Positions 1-5,783 of a stretch of DNA of 6,752 bases are shown here, in pieces. The position numbers and the translations under genes are program-made. Below the pieces are notes generated by a model. The model did no database searches, was not told the DNA's origin, and saw only the letters and a list, made by a program, of their open reading frames with translations. The first letter of the stretch is position 1, and every line of letters starts with the position of its first letter. Location of the stretch: assembly GCA_021799915.1 (NCBI GenBank), contig JAJYZN010000150.1:1-6752 (forward strand), read 5' to 3'. The DNA comes from Actinomycetes bacterium (GTDB lineage: Bacteria; Actinomycetota; Acidimicrobiia; Acidimicrobiales; RAAP-2).

Positions 1-405
1 GAGCAGGGCCACGTGGCCCGGGAGGGTCCCCGTGTACCCATCGGTGGACTCGGTGGCCGCCACGACAAGGTCCGGCTCGGCCCGGCGGATCGCTGCCGCC
101 AGTACTTTGGCGGTTCCGAGGGCATCCGATCCGGCCAAGGCCTCGTCGCTCACGAGGATCGCCTTGTCTGCACCCATCGCCAACGCCGTCCGCAGCCCAG
201 ACACTTCGCCACCCGGGGCCATCGAGACCAGGGTCACCTGGCTGCCTTCAACCTTTCCGGCAAGCTGGAGCGCCATCTCGACGCCATAGGAGTCCGAGTC
301 GTCGAGAATGAGCTTCCCCGACCGGACCAAAGTGTGAGTGCTGGGATCCATGGCCGACGGGGCGGCCGGGTCCGGAATCTGCTTGACACAGACGACGACG
401 TTCAT
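1..405 (-). CDS. etfB: Electron transfer flavoprotein, beta subunit (EtfB/FixA), 5' part only
   Basis: This is the N-terminal 135 residues of an ETF beta subunit; the reading frame is open to the left edge, and the family is usually about 250-260 residues. ETF is a soluble alpha/beta heterodimer carrying FAD and AMP. It passes electrons from acyl-CoA and other dehydrogenases to a membrane quinone reductase. Visible features are the N-terminal strand and loop VVCVKQIPDP (residues 3-12), the conserved block LRTALAMGADKAIL (71-84), and the nucleotide-binding-type stretch TESTDGYTGTLPG (118-130). The ATG at 405 is chosen because it precedes the family's usual first strand and because the upstream in-frame codons reach a stop within a few triplets. 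The Shine-Dalgarno sequence is weak. The phosphodiesterase gene lies 61 bases upstream on the same strand, so co-transcription is possible. The alpha subunit gene would be expected to the left, outside the window. The family call is secure; the electron donor is unknown. Confidence 0.93.
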   Translation of the reverse strand, partial: MNVVVCVKQIPDPAAPSAMDPSTHTLVRSGKLILDDSDSYGVEMALQLAGKVEGSQVTLVSMAPGGEVSGLRTALAMGADKAILVSDEALAGSDALGTAKVLAAAIRRAEPDLVVAATESTDGYTGTLPGHVALL

Positions 406-466
406 GGTCGGTCATTCTGGACGACAACTGGGAGGTCGCGCCACTCCGTCCGGAAAGCTGCTTCAG

Positions 467-1207
467 TTAATTCCCGGATGCGGCCGGACCGTGCCGAGTG
501 ACTCGAAGCGCTTCAGCCGGCCGGTCGGTGATGATCGCGTCGACCCCCATCTCGACCATTTCTTCGAGGTCGGACCGGGCGTTCACCGTCCACACATGGA
601 CTTGGAGACCGGCCCCGTGGGCGTCGGAGAGGAATGCGGGGCTCACCTGGGTCACGAACGGGTGCACCGAATCCCAGCCCCAGCGAGACGCGGTGCGCAG
701 CCCTTCTGCCGCATCTCGGTTCCATGGGAGCAGCAGGCCCACCGCAAGCCGCGGTTCGGTCGACCGGACCGCTTCGAGGATCAGCGGATCGAACGAAGAG
801 ACGATTGCCCGATCCGCCCATCCGAGGGCGGCGAGGATGCCCGCCGTGGACACTGCCGTGCCTCGGTTGAACTCGGACGCCGTTCCAGGCGTCCCCAGCC
901 ACCCGGGGCTGGCGTCGGACACTGCCTTGATCTCCACGTTCACAGTCATGCCGGCGCACATGGCGAGCGCCTCCGCTAGGAGCGGGAGGTACGACGGCAG
1001 CGCGGCTCGATCCAGTTGGTGGATGAACCCCGCGCCAGGAACATCGGGGTCGTGATGGACGACGAGCGCACCGTCGATCGTCCGCTGGACGTCCAATTCG
1101 ACACCATGGCAGCCGATGTCCCGGGCTGCGGCAAACGCCTGAAGGGTGTTGTCGATGATGTCCGGTTGGGACTCCGTACGCCCCCGATGTGAGAACACCC
1201 AGGTCAA
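467..1207 (-). CDS. Glycerophosphodiester phosphodiesterase (GDPD family, UgpQ-like)
   Basis: This is a 246-residue cytosolic-type GDPD, predicted to hydrolyse glycerophosphodiesters from phospholipid turnover to glycerol-3-phosphate and an alcohol. Family landmarks appear in order: HRG at residues 7-9 followed by an ENT-like DNT; E37 and D39 in VELDVQ (metal ligands); the second catalytic histidine in HHDP (H52, D53); VEIK at 91-94; SSFDPLIL at 137-144; the near-C-terminal HVWTVN at 204-209; and a final DAIITDRP. No signal peptide or membrane segment is seen, and the length is typical of short bacterial GDPDs. I start it at TTG 1207 because AAGGAG lies five bases upstream and the encoded protein then begins, as usual for the family, a few residues before HRG. 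A longer frame reaches an upstream start at 1306, but its extra 33 residues look unrelated to the family. GTG 1213 is a less likely alternative because it overlaps the Shine-Dalgarno sequence. The gene is divergent from whiB. Substrate specificity cannot be read from the sequence. Confidence 0.92.
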   Translation of the reverse strand: MTWVFSHRGRTESQPDIIDNTLQAFAAARDIGCHGVELDVQRTIDGALVVHHDPDVPGAGFIHQLDRAALPSYLPLLAEALAMCAGMTVNVEIKAVSDASPGWLGTPGTASEFNRGTAVSTAGILAALGWADRAIVSSFDPLILEAVRSTEPRLAVGLLLPWNRDAAEGLRTASRWGWDSVHPFVTQVSPAFLSDAHGAGLQVHVWTVNARSDLEEMVEMGVDAIITDRPAEALRVTRHGPAASGN

Positions 1208-1212
1208 GTGCA

Positions 1213-1218
1213 CTCCTT
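1213..1218 (-). promoter_or_regulatory. Ribosome binding site of the GDPD gene
   Basis: AAGGAG on the minus strand sits five bases before a TTG codon at 1207. It argues for the short form of the protein over the longer open frame beginning at 1306. Confidence 0.6.
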
Positions 1219-1289
1219 GCAACGATCGGCAGGGTGTTGGCTCGTGGAGGCCCGGAAAAGGGCTCGGCAAGAAATCGCTCGACGACCCC

Positions 1290-1317
1290 TTGCCAGACGC
1301 GAACAATGCACTATAAT
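1290..1317 (+). promoter_or_regulatory. Sigma-70-like promoter for whiB
   Basis: TTGCCA (1290-1295) and a perfect TATAAT (1312-1317) are separated by 16 bases, facing whiB. Transcription would begin near 1324, giving a leader of about 84 bases before the ATG. The -10 box is a rare AT-rich island in a GC-rich region. This is a sequence match only; no start site has been measured. Confidence 0.65.
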
Positions 1318-1368
1318 GTCCACGTCAAACCCCCTTTTCTCCGACGGCCACCCCGTGTGGGCCGATCA

Positions 1369-1384
1369 TGTGAAAAGGTTCACA
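1369..1384. promoter_or_regulatory. CRP/FNR-family operator-like palindrome in the whiB leader
   Basis: TGTGAA-AAGG-TTCACA is a perfect inverted repeat with 6-base arms and fits the CRP consensus TGTGA-N6-TCACA exactly. It ends 23 bases before the whiB ATG and 11 bases before its Shine-Dalgarno sequence. In M. tuberculosis the cAMP receptor protein Rv3676 controls whiB1 through sites of this type (established knowledge, recalled). Here the site lies about 50 bases downstream of the predicted start of transcription, which would suit repression better than activation. Alternatively, the same bases could form a small 6-bp hairpin with a 4-base loop in the mRNA leader. Confidence 0.65.
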
Positions 1385-1395
1385 ATCCTGCAGGC

Positions 1396-1400
1396 GGAGG
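1396..1400 (+). promoter_or_regulatory. Ribosome binding site of whiB
   Basis: GGAGG lies seven bases before the ATG at 1408. It decides the start against a much longer open frame that begins at 1189 and against a second in-frame ATG at 1417. Confidence 0.75.
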
Positions 1401-1407
1401 ACCGGCG

Positions 1408-1698
1408 ATGGCGTTGATGTGGAACCGAACGGTGGACTGGGATGCCGACGACTGGCGGCGATTGGCCGCGTGTCGAGACACCGAGCCCGATCTCTTCTTT
1501 CCCATCGGGACCACCGGGCCGGCAGTCGAGCAGATCGAGGCTGCGAAGGGTGTCTGCCGCACCTGTGAGGCCCAAGAGCCGTGCCTGGACTTCGCATTGG
1601 CCACGAACCAGGAGTCCGGGGTGTGGGGCGGAACCTCGGAAGAAGAGCGCCGCAAGCTGCGCAAGGCCTGGTTGGCCGCCCGGCGGAGGGCGGGCTGA
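1408..1698 (+). CDS. whiB1: WhiB-family iron-sulfur transcription regulator, WhiB1 type
   Basis: This 96-residue protein carries all the Wbl hallmarks: four cysteines (C22, C50, C53, C59 with a CxxC core) to bind a 4Fe-4S cluster, the G[VI]WGG turn at residues 71-75, and a basic C-terminal tail (RRKLRKAW, then ARRRAG) for DNA or sigma-factor contact. The segment from ACRDTEPDLFFP through GPAVEQIEAAK and SGVWGGTSEEERR closely follows mycobacterial WhiB1 (Rv3219) as I recall it. WhiB1 partners the primary sigma factor, and its cluster reacts with nitric oxide (established for the mycobacterial protein). The start is set by GGAGG seven bases upstream. The gene has its own promoter, and a CRP-like palindrome lies in its leader. 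It converges with pdtaS, as in M. tuberculosis, leaving 159 bases between the two stop codons. The family is certain; the WhiB1 subtype is likely, from both sequence and synteny. Confidence 0.95.
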   Translation: MALMWNRTVDWDADDWRRLAACRDTEPDLFFPIGTTGPAVEQIEAAKGVCRTCEAQEPCLDFALATNQESGVWGGTSEEERRKLRKAWLAARRRAG

Positions 1699-1745
1699 GG
1701 CGCCTTCGAGGTACTGATCGCTGCCCTGCCGTCGGCGTACTGCCC

Positions 1746-1765
1746 CACGCGGCCACACGCGGCCA
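1746..1765. repeat. Two tandem copies of a 10-base repeat between whiB and pdtaS
   Basis: CACGCGGCCA occurs twice back to back in the 159-base space between the convergent genes. Such a short duplication may be replication slippage. The rest of this spacer (1699-1857) shows no strong hairpin followed by a T-run, so no terminator is called. Confidence 0.5.
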
Positions 1766-1857
1766 AGGCAAGCGGGTGCCGTCATCAGACCGCCCCCCGA
1801 CCCTGCCTGTAGGACACAAGAGAACCCGGCTACCGGCGATTCCAAAGGGACGATTGC

Positions 1858-3384
1858 TCAACTGGGTGCCGAGGGGACCGCGATGGTCACCAGGGTCCCT
1901 TGCCCTTCAACTTCTGGCACCCTCTGGAGGGCGATAGTCCCTCCAAGCTGAGTCATGACCAGGTCTCGCACGATGGACAGGCCGAGGCTGTCCGTCTCTT
2001 CGATATCGAAGGCTGGTGGCAGTCCACAGCCATCATCGCGGACGGACAAGGCGAGCTCGTTCCCTCGATCCTCCAGGAGCACCCATACGTGCCCCACCGG
2101 CTCCCCAGTGCCTCCACCAGATGGGATTTCGCCATCCAGGGCTGGTTCGGTCGGGGCGAACGCGTGCTCGACGGCGTTCTGGAGAACTTCTGCGAGAATG
2201 ACCGCCAGAGGAGTGGCTACGTCAGCGGCCACATGGCCGAGATCGCCGCTGACCGAGATCTCCACGCCGCGCGACGACACCACCGAATCGCTCGCCATCT
2301 GCACCAGTGATGTGACAATGGTGTCGAACGGCACCTGTTCACCTGGATCACGCGAGAGGATCTCGTGCACCAACGCGATCGAGCGAACCCGGCGTTCGGC
2401 CTCTCGAAGAGCTTCGCGTCCGGCACCCATGGCCACCCGGCGGGCCTGAAGGCTCAGGAGAGAAGAGATGGTCTGGAGGTTGTTCTTCACTCGATGATGG
2501 ACCTCACGGATTGCAGCATCTTTCGATAGCAGGAGGCGGTCCAATCGGCGAACGTCGGTGACGTCGCGAAGCAGGATCATGGCGCCTGTCACTGCGCCGT
2601 GGGACAAGAGCGGAATGCAGTGGACCAGGACAATTACGTCGGGCCGACGCTCGACTTCCTCCACAACTGGCCGACCCGTCGCGAGAGCCCATTCGACGGC
2701 CGACTCTTCGACTCCGAGCTCGGTGAAGCGGCGACCTTCTGGAGACGAGTACACCCCCATGCGGTGAAATGCGTTCATGGCATTCGGAGACGCGAACTCC
2801 ACCCTTCCTTCCGCATCAACCAGGACGAAACCGTCGCCAACCCTGGGCGACTCTTCCGTGCCGACATCTTCCTCCGGAAACGGGAAGGCAGACTCCGCCA
2901 CCATCCGCGCGAGGCGCTCGAACACGTCAAGGTAGGTCCGCTCGTACATACTCGTCGGTGCATTCAGGGAAGCCTGCGTCACACGCAGAAGCACTGCGAT
3001 GACCTCCGTGCCGTAGCGCACGGGAATGTTCTCCACCGGGACCGAATCGCCGATGATCGGATGGTGCACAGCCCCTCGGACTACTCGCCCTTCTCGCAGC
3101 GCCGTTGCGCTCAAGCTCCAAGCCGTTTCGCGCACCGTCTGACCCACCAAGTCCTGCTCTACAAGCGTTGGGCGATTGCTCGGCCGGATCTGCCCGAGGA
3201 CGACCAGTTCGGGATCTTCACCTCCGATATCTCCTTGAGGCTTCGTGACGCCTACGACGAGAAGGAGATCGGAAAAGGACAGGTCAGCCAGAACTGACCA
3301 CGATCCCAAGAGACGCTGGAGGTGCTCGAGCTCGTCAGGCCTGAGCTCGGTGTACTCAACAGCCAGCTCCGCTGGGGTCGGCAT
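1858..3384 (-). CDS. pdtaS: Soluble sensor histidine kinase, PdtaS type (GAF-PAS-HisKA_2-HATPase)
   Basis: This 508-residue cytosolic histidine kinase has no membrane segment. Domains in order: an N-terminal GAF-like H_kinase_N domain (about 1-165); a PAS domain (about 183-275, with GDGFVLVDAEG and ASPNAMNAFHRMG); a HisKA_2 dimerisation domain starting at KDAAIREVHHRVKNNLQ (289-304), phosphoacceptor most likely H297; and a HATPase domain with N-box N403 (EVLQNAVEHAF), G1 box DDGCGLP (450-456) and G2 box SLGLSIV (466-472). It matches M. tuberculosis PdtaS (Rv3220c) across the whole length, notably at WSVLADLSFSD and SSPEG-RRF. That kinase phosphorylates PdtaR, an ANTAR RNA-binding antiterminator; no pdtaR is in this window. 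A Gly/Pro-rich insertion (about 411-431) sits in the ATPase domain after the N-box. The two GAF cysteines reported for sensing in M. tuberculosis are replaced here by V62 and I66. The start ATG lies eight bases after the PHP gene's stop, and its GAGGAG is formed by that gene's last two codons, so translational coupling is likely. Confidence 0.95.
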   Translation of the reverse strand: MPTPAELAVEYTELRPDELEHLQRLLGSWSVLADLSFSDLLLVVGVTKPQGDIGGEDPELVVLGQIRPSNRPTLVEQDLVGQTVRETAWSLSATALREGRVVRGAVHHPIIGDSVPVENIPVRYGTEVIAVLLRVTQASLNAPTSMYERTYLDVFERLARMVAESAFPFPEEDVGTEESPRVGDGFVLVDAEGRVEFASPNAMNAFHRMGVYSSPEGRRFTELGVEESAVEWALATGRPVVEEVERRPDVIVLVHCIPLLSHGAVTGAMILLRDVTDVRRLDRLLLSKDAAIREVHHRVKNNLQTISSLLSLQARRVAMGAGREALREAERRVRSIALVHEILSRDPGEQVPFDTIVTSLVQMASDSVVSSRGVEISVSGDLGHVAADVATPLAVILAEVLQNAVEHAFAPTEPALDGEIPSGGGTGEPVGHVWVLLEDRGNELALSVRDDGCGLPPAFDIEETDSLGLSIVRDLVMTQLGGTIALQRVPEVEGQGTLVTIAVPSAPS

Positions 3385-3392
3385 CGCTGAAG

Positions 3393-4319
3393 CTACTCCT
3401 CACTTGCAGGCACGATGTGGGAGGGTGCAGAACCAGCGAGACCCGGCGAAGCGAGCGGCACCCAATGGGGCTGTCGCCGGCGATACCCCTGGAGGTGATC
3501 AACTCCGAGCTGGTCGAGGATTGCCCGCAGATCCTCGGTTCGATCCGCCACGTGCTCGTGGCGATGTGCGTCCGAAGCAGTCGTCAGAGGAACCCCACGG
3601 GCAGCGAGACGCACGAGAAGCGGCAATGCCGGGTACTGCTCGGCAACTGGCTTTCGCCAACCTGCCGACGACAATTCGGCCGCCATGTTCGACGCAGCCG
3701 CGGCTTCGGCAATGCGATCCCACCACTCGGCCGGGCTCCCAGGGTACCGCCCCACAACCTTGACCAGGTCGGGGTGAGCAAGCACGTCACACGTACCGCT
3801 GGCAGCCAACTCTTCGATCGCTCGAGTGTACGACTCCCACGTGGCGTCAACATCGCGCACTGACCACTCAGCCATCGAGAGCGGATCGTCGAGGTCGTCG
3901 AAGCGCCATGCCCCCAACCAGTGGATCGACCCGAGGAGCACGTCGAAGGGGTAGCCACTCAGAAGCGCAGCGACCTGCTCCATGCGACCGGGATAGTGGT
4001 CCACCTCCAGTCCCATCACCACTGGCAGCCCCGCCTTCTTTGCCGCCAGAACCGTCTCCACATATACGTCCAAGTCTGCCCGAGCATGAAAATCCCAATA
4101 CGCGGCCATTGATTTCTTCAAGCTGGGTGAGATCTCGTCGTCATCCCAGAAGGCTCCTACAACCGGAACGGCTTGGGTAAACCGGAACAGATGCTCGGTG
4201 ATAGCAATCTCCACAACTCCAGCTGCCGCTGCTCGCTCGCAGTAGGCCGCCACTTGGTCCACAGCCAGCTCGACGTCACGCTGCGAATGAGGCCAGAGGT
4301 GGAGGTGATAGTCGATCAT
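3393..4319 (-). CDS. PHP-domain phosphoesterase, histidinol-phosphatase (HisK/HisJ) like
   Basis: This 308-residue protein has the PHP metal-dependent phosphoesterase fold, which binds metals in a TIM-like barrel. Conserved motifs in order: YHLH (H5, H7), ITEH (E42, H43), GLEVDH (E105), GSIHWLG (H133), AHPD (H182), AAELSSAG (E215) and SDAHRHE (D250, H252). This set matches the HisK-type histidinol-phosphatases, which convert histidinol phosphate to histidinol in histidine synthesis. No other histidine genes are in the window, so the substrate could be another phosphate ester. Length is a little above the family's usual 260-280 residues, with a Pro/Ala-rich C-terminal tail after about 285. It lies 17 bases after the O-methyltransferase stop and 8 bases before pdtaS. 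Its Shine-Dalgarno sequence is weak, so coupling to the upstream gene is plausible. The fold is secure; the substrate is not. Confidence 0.88.
   Translation of the reverse strand: MIDYHLHLWPHSQRDVELAVDQVAAYCERAAAAGVVEIAITEHLFRFTQAVPVVGAFWDDDEISPSLKKSMAAYWDFHARADLDVYVETVLAAKKAGLPVVMGLEVDHYPGRMEQVAALLSGYPFDVLLGSIHWLGAWRFDDLDDPLSMAEWSVRDVDATWESYTRAIEELAASGTCDVLAHPDLVKVVGRYPGSPAEWWDRIAEAAAASNMAAELSSAGWRKPVAEQYPALPLLVRLAARGVPLTTASDAHRHEHVADRTEDLRAILDQLGVDHLQGYRRRQPHWVPLASPGLAGSAPSHIVPASEE
3396..3401 (-). promoter_or_regulatory. Ribosome binding site of pdtaS, inside the end of the PHP gene
   Basis: GAGGAG on the minus strand is the last two sense codons (Glu-Glu) of the upstream phosphoesterase gene, 11 bases before the pdtaS ATG. 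The spacing is longer than usual. The placement ties pdtaS translation to that of the preceding gene. Confidence 0.55.
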
Positions 4320-4336
4320 GCCAACTCGCTGACCAC

Positions 4337-5053
4337 TCAGCCCAGAATGACAGGCTCTTCACCGAGGCCTGCGTCGGCTCGGCGAATGAGGGTAACCCCG
4401 TCACGAATAGTCGTGAGGGCACAGACGACCCGCGGGTCGGCAACCAGTTTGTCGTTGAACCGCTTGAGCGCAGCGGCATTAGGGTCGGATGCTACGTCTT
4501 CAAGCACTTCCCCGTGGTACAACGTGTTGTCCGCAAGGATAAGACCGCGGCTGGCGAGTTTTGGTAACACCGCTTCAAAATAAGCGTCATATCCAGCTTT
4601 GTCGGCATCGATGAACACCAAGTCGAAAGGGCCCGACAATCGGGCGATCGACTCGAGGGCTGGTCCCTCGAGGATCTCGATTCGATCTGCATAGGGACTG
4701 GCCTCGATATTTCGGCGAGCCGTGGCGGCATGGTGCGGGTCCACCTCGCAGGTCTGGATCTTGCCGCCGGAGGACAGCCCGGAAGCCATCGCGATCGCCG
4801 AGTACCCGGTGAAAGTGCCGATCTCTAGGACGCTTCGAGCATTCGTCGCAAACACAAGGAGCCCCAAGAACCGACCCTCTTGGCGACCCACCATCATTCC
4901 CCACGCCGGAAAGTCTCGTCGCGTCGTCTCCTCGACAGCGCTCAGGTAGGCAGGCGGTGCAGTGGAGTGCTCGTCGGCATAGCGGACTGCGACCGGATCT
5001 ACGACATCACGCACCAGATCATCGTAGATGCCAGCAACGCGGGGACGACGCAT
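4337..5053 (-). CDS. SAM-dependent class I O-methyltransferase (CCoAOMT-like)
   Basis: This 238-residue protein belongs to the cation-dependent O-methyltransferases (Methyltransf_3), which methylate catechol-type or related hydroxyls using S-adenosylmethionine. Visible features are the glycine-rich SAM-binding motif VLEIGTFTGYS (75-85), the acidic residue ending motif II in TCEVD (101-105), FDLVFIDADK (143-152, D149 a likely metal ligand), LILADNTLYHG (171-181, with D175 and N176 as metal ligands), and the usual C-terminal strand VCALTTIRDGVTLIR (210-224). Length fits the family. The ATG at 5053 lies nine bases after the sortase stop, and only a weak AGAG precedes it, again suggesting translational coupling within the block. 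Bacterial members act on varied small molecules, and the natural substrate cannot be inferred. Nothing links it directly to sortase function apart from its position. Confidence 0.93.
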   Translation of the reverse strand: MRRPRVAGIYDDLVRDVVDPVAVRYADEHSTAPPAYLSAVEETTRRDFPAWGMMVGRQEGRFLGLLVFATNARSVLEIGTFTGYSAIAMASGLSSGGKIQTCEVDPHHAATARRNIEASPYADRIEILEGPALESIARLSGPFDLVFIDADKAGYDAYFEAVLPKLASRGLILADNTLYHGEVLEDVASDPNAAALKRFNDKLVADPRVVCALTTIRDGVTLIRRADAGLGEEPVILG

Positions 5054-5062
5054 AGCCCGGCT

Positions 5063-5764
5063 CTACGTTGACGCTGGAGCGATCGGTGCGGCAATGACTA
5101 CCACGTTGTCGGCGTAGTGACCCGTGGCCGGATCAAAAGCCCCTCCGCAAGTGACGATCGCCAGCCTCCGTGGACCAGTGGGCGCGAAAATGCCCTGCGG
5201 AAGTTGCGCCTTCGGATATGCCTCCAACGAAACGGCTTTCCAAGCGGTCGGGCTCCCAGACGAACCACTCAAATATATCACCGCCCCGGGCTGGATATTC
5301 GACAAGTCATATAGAGCCCCATTTCCTTGGTTATACCAGTTTATATGACCTGCCAGAAGCACAGTGCCATTGCTTCCATAGATTCTGCCGCCACCAGTCC
5401 ACATTCCCACGTCCTTCACGTTGCCTGGAATCTCCAATGAGTATGTCGATATAGATTCCGGATACACCGGCGCAAGAACGCCGAGCGAAGGTATCGAAAG
5501 CTCATCTGGCTCCAGCGCGTCTTCCACTGGAGCCTTTGGCACGGATGAGCCTGCCGGAGCGACCGTCGAAGATGCCGGCGCTGAAGCATGCGGCGAATCG
5601 GCGAACGGATGCTTCGGCAACGGAGCCGGGCCGGGTGTGGAACTGGAGACAAGGCCCATCCCCAGCAGCACTGCACCACAGGCACACAGCAACAGCGCCG
5701 CAACGAGCAGGGGGCGCCAGCCCTGGCGGGAGAGCCTGCCCTCCCTGGACGAACGTACCCTCAC
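5063..5764 (-). CDS. Sortase, class E/F-like, membrane anchored
   Basis: Sortases cleave a C-terminal sorting motif on exported proteins and join them to the cell wall or to other proteins. This 233-residue form has an arginine-rich cytosolic N-terminus, a single membrane segment (about residues 18-42), a Pro/Ser/Ala-rich extracellular linker, then the catalytic domain. Landmarks are LSIPSLGVLAPVYP, the catalytic histidine in LLAGHINW (H140), and the catalytic cysteine in AIVTCGGAFDP (C206), followed by TGHYADNVVV. The position that aligns with the catalytic arginine of SrtA appears to be N220. I start it at GTG 5764, because GGGAGG lies seven bases upstream. GTG 5779, five codons earlier, is the alternative and would leave only 4 bases to the upstream stop. 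The gene directly follows the DUF11 protein gene, its probable substrate. Several codons rare in high-GC genomes (ATA, CTA, TTG, AGT) cluster here. Class is inferred from the TCGG motif and short length. Confidence 0.9.
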   Translation of the reverse strand: MRVRSSREGRLSRQGWRPLLVAALLLCACGAVLLGMGLVSSSTPGPAPLPKHPFADSPHASAPASSTVAPAGSSVPKAPVEDALEPDELSIPSLGVLAPVYPESISTYSLEIPGNVKDVGMWTGGGRIYGSNGTVLLAGHINWYNQGNGALYDLSNIQPGAVIYLSGSSGSPTAWKAVSLEAYPKAQLPQGIFAPTGPRRLAIVTCGGAFDPATGHYADNVVVIAAPIAPAST

Positions 5765-5771
5765 CCTACTG

Positions 5772-5777
5772 CCTCCC
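5772..5777 (-). promoter_or_regulatory. Ribosome binding site of the sortase gene
   Basis: GGGAGG on the minus strand lies seven bases before GTG 5764. It favours that codon over the in-frame GTG at 5779, which overlaps this Shine-Dalgarno sequence and has only a poor one of its own. Confidence 0.55.
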
Positions 5778-5783
5778 ACCCGC

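Noticed and set aside
467..979. Several plus-strand frames across the GDPD gene
   Set aside because: These are shadows of the GDPD coding strand, which has all catalytic motifs in order; no plausible product is seen.
1188..1200. Second CRP-like site (TGTGAGAACACC)
   Set aside because: Only one half-site matches. It lies within the GDPD coding sequence and lacks the TCACA partner at the right spacing.
1189..1407. Extension of the whiB frame upstream to 1189
   Set aside because: The extra 73 codons have no Wbl similarity, cover the promoter and operator, and GGAGG fixes the start at 1408.
1699..1857. Terminator between whiB and pdtaS
   Set aside because: Only short 4-bp stems (for example around CCGGCTACCGG) and no T-run on either strand, so no intrinsic terminator can be supported.
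1325..1861. Minus-strand open frames covering whiB and the spacer
   Set aside because: They are antisense to a convincing WhiB gene with a good ribosome site. Their products are Arg/Pro-rich with no recognisable motif.
2599..3297. Long plus-strand open frame opposite pdtaS
   Set aside because: It is antisense to a kinase with full-length, recognisable domains. Its translation shows no family features, and high GC content produces such frames.
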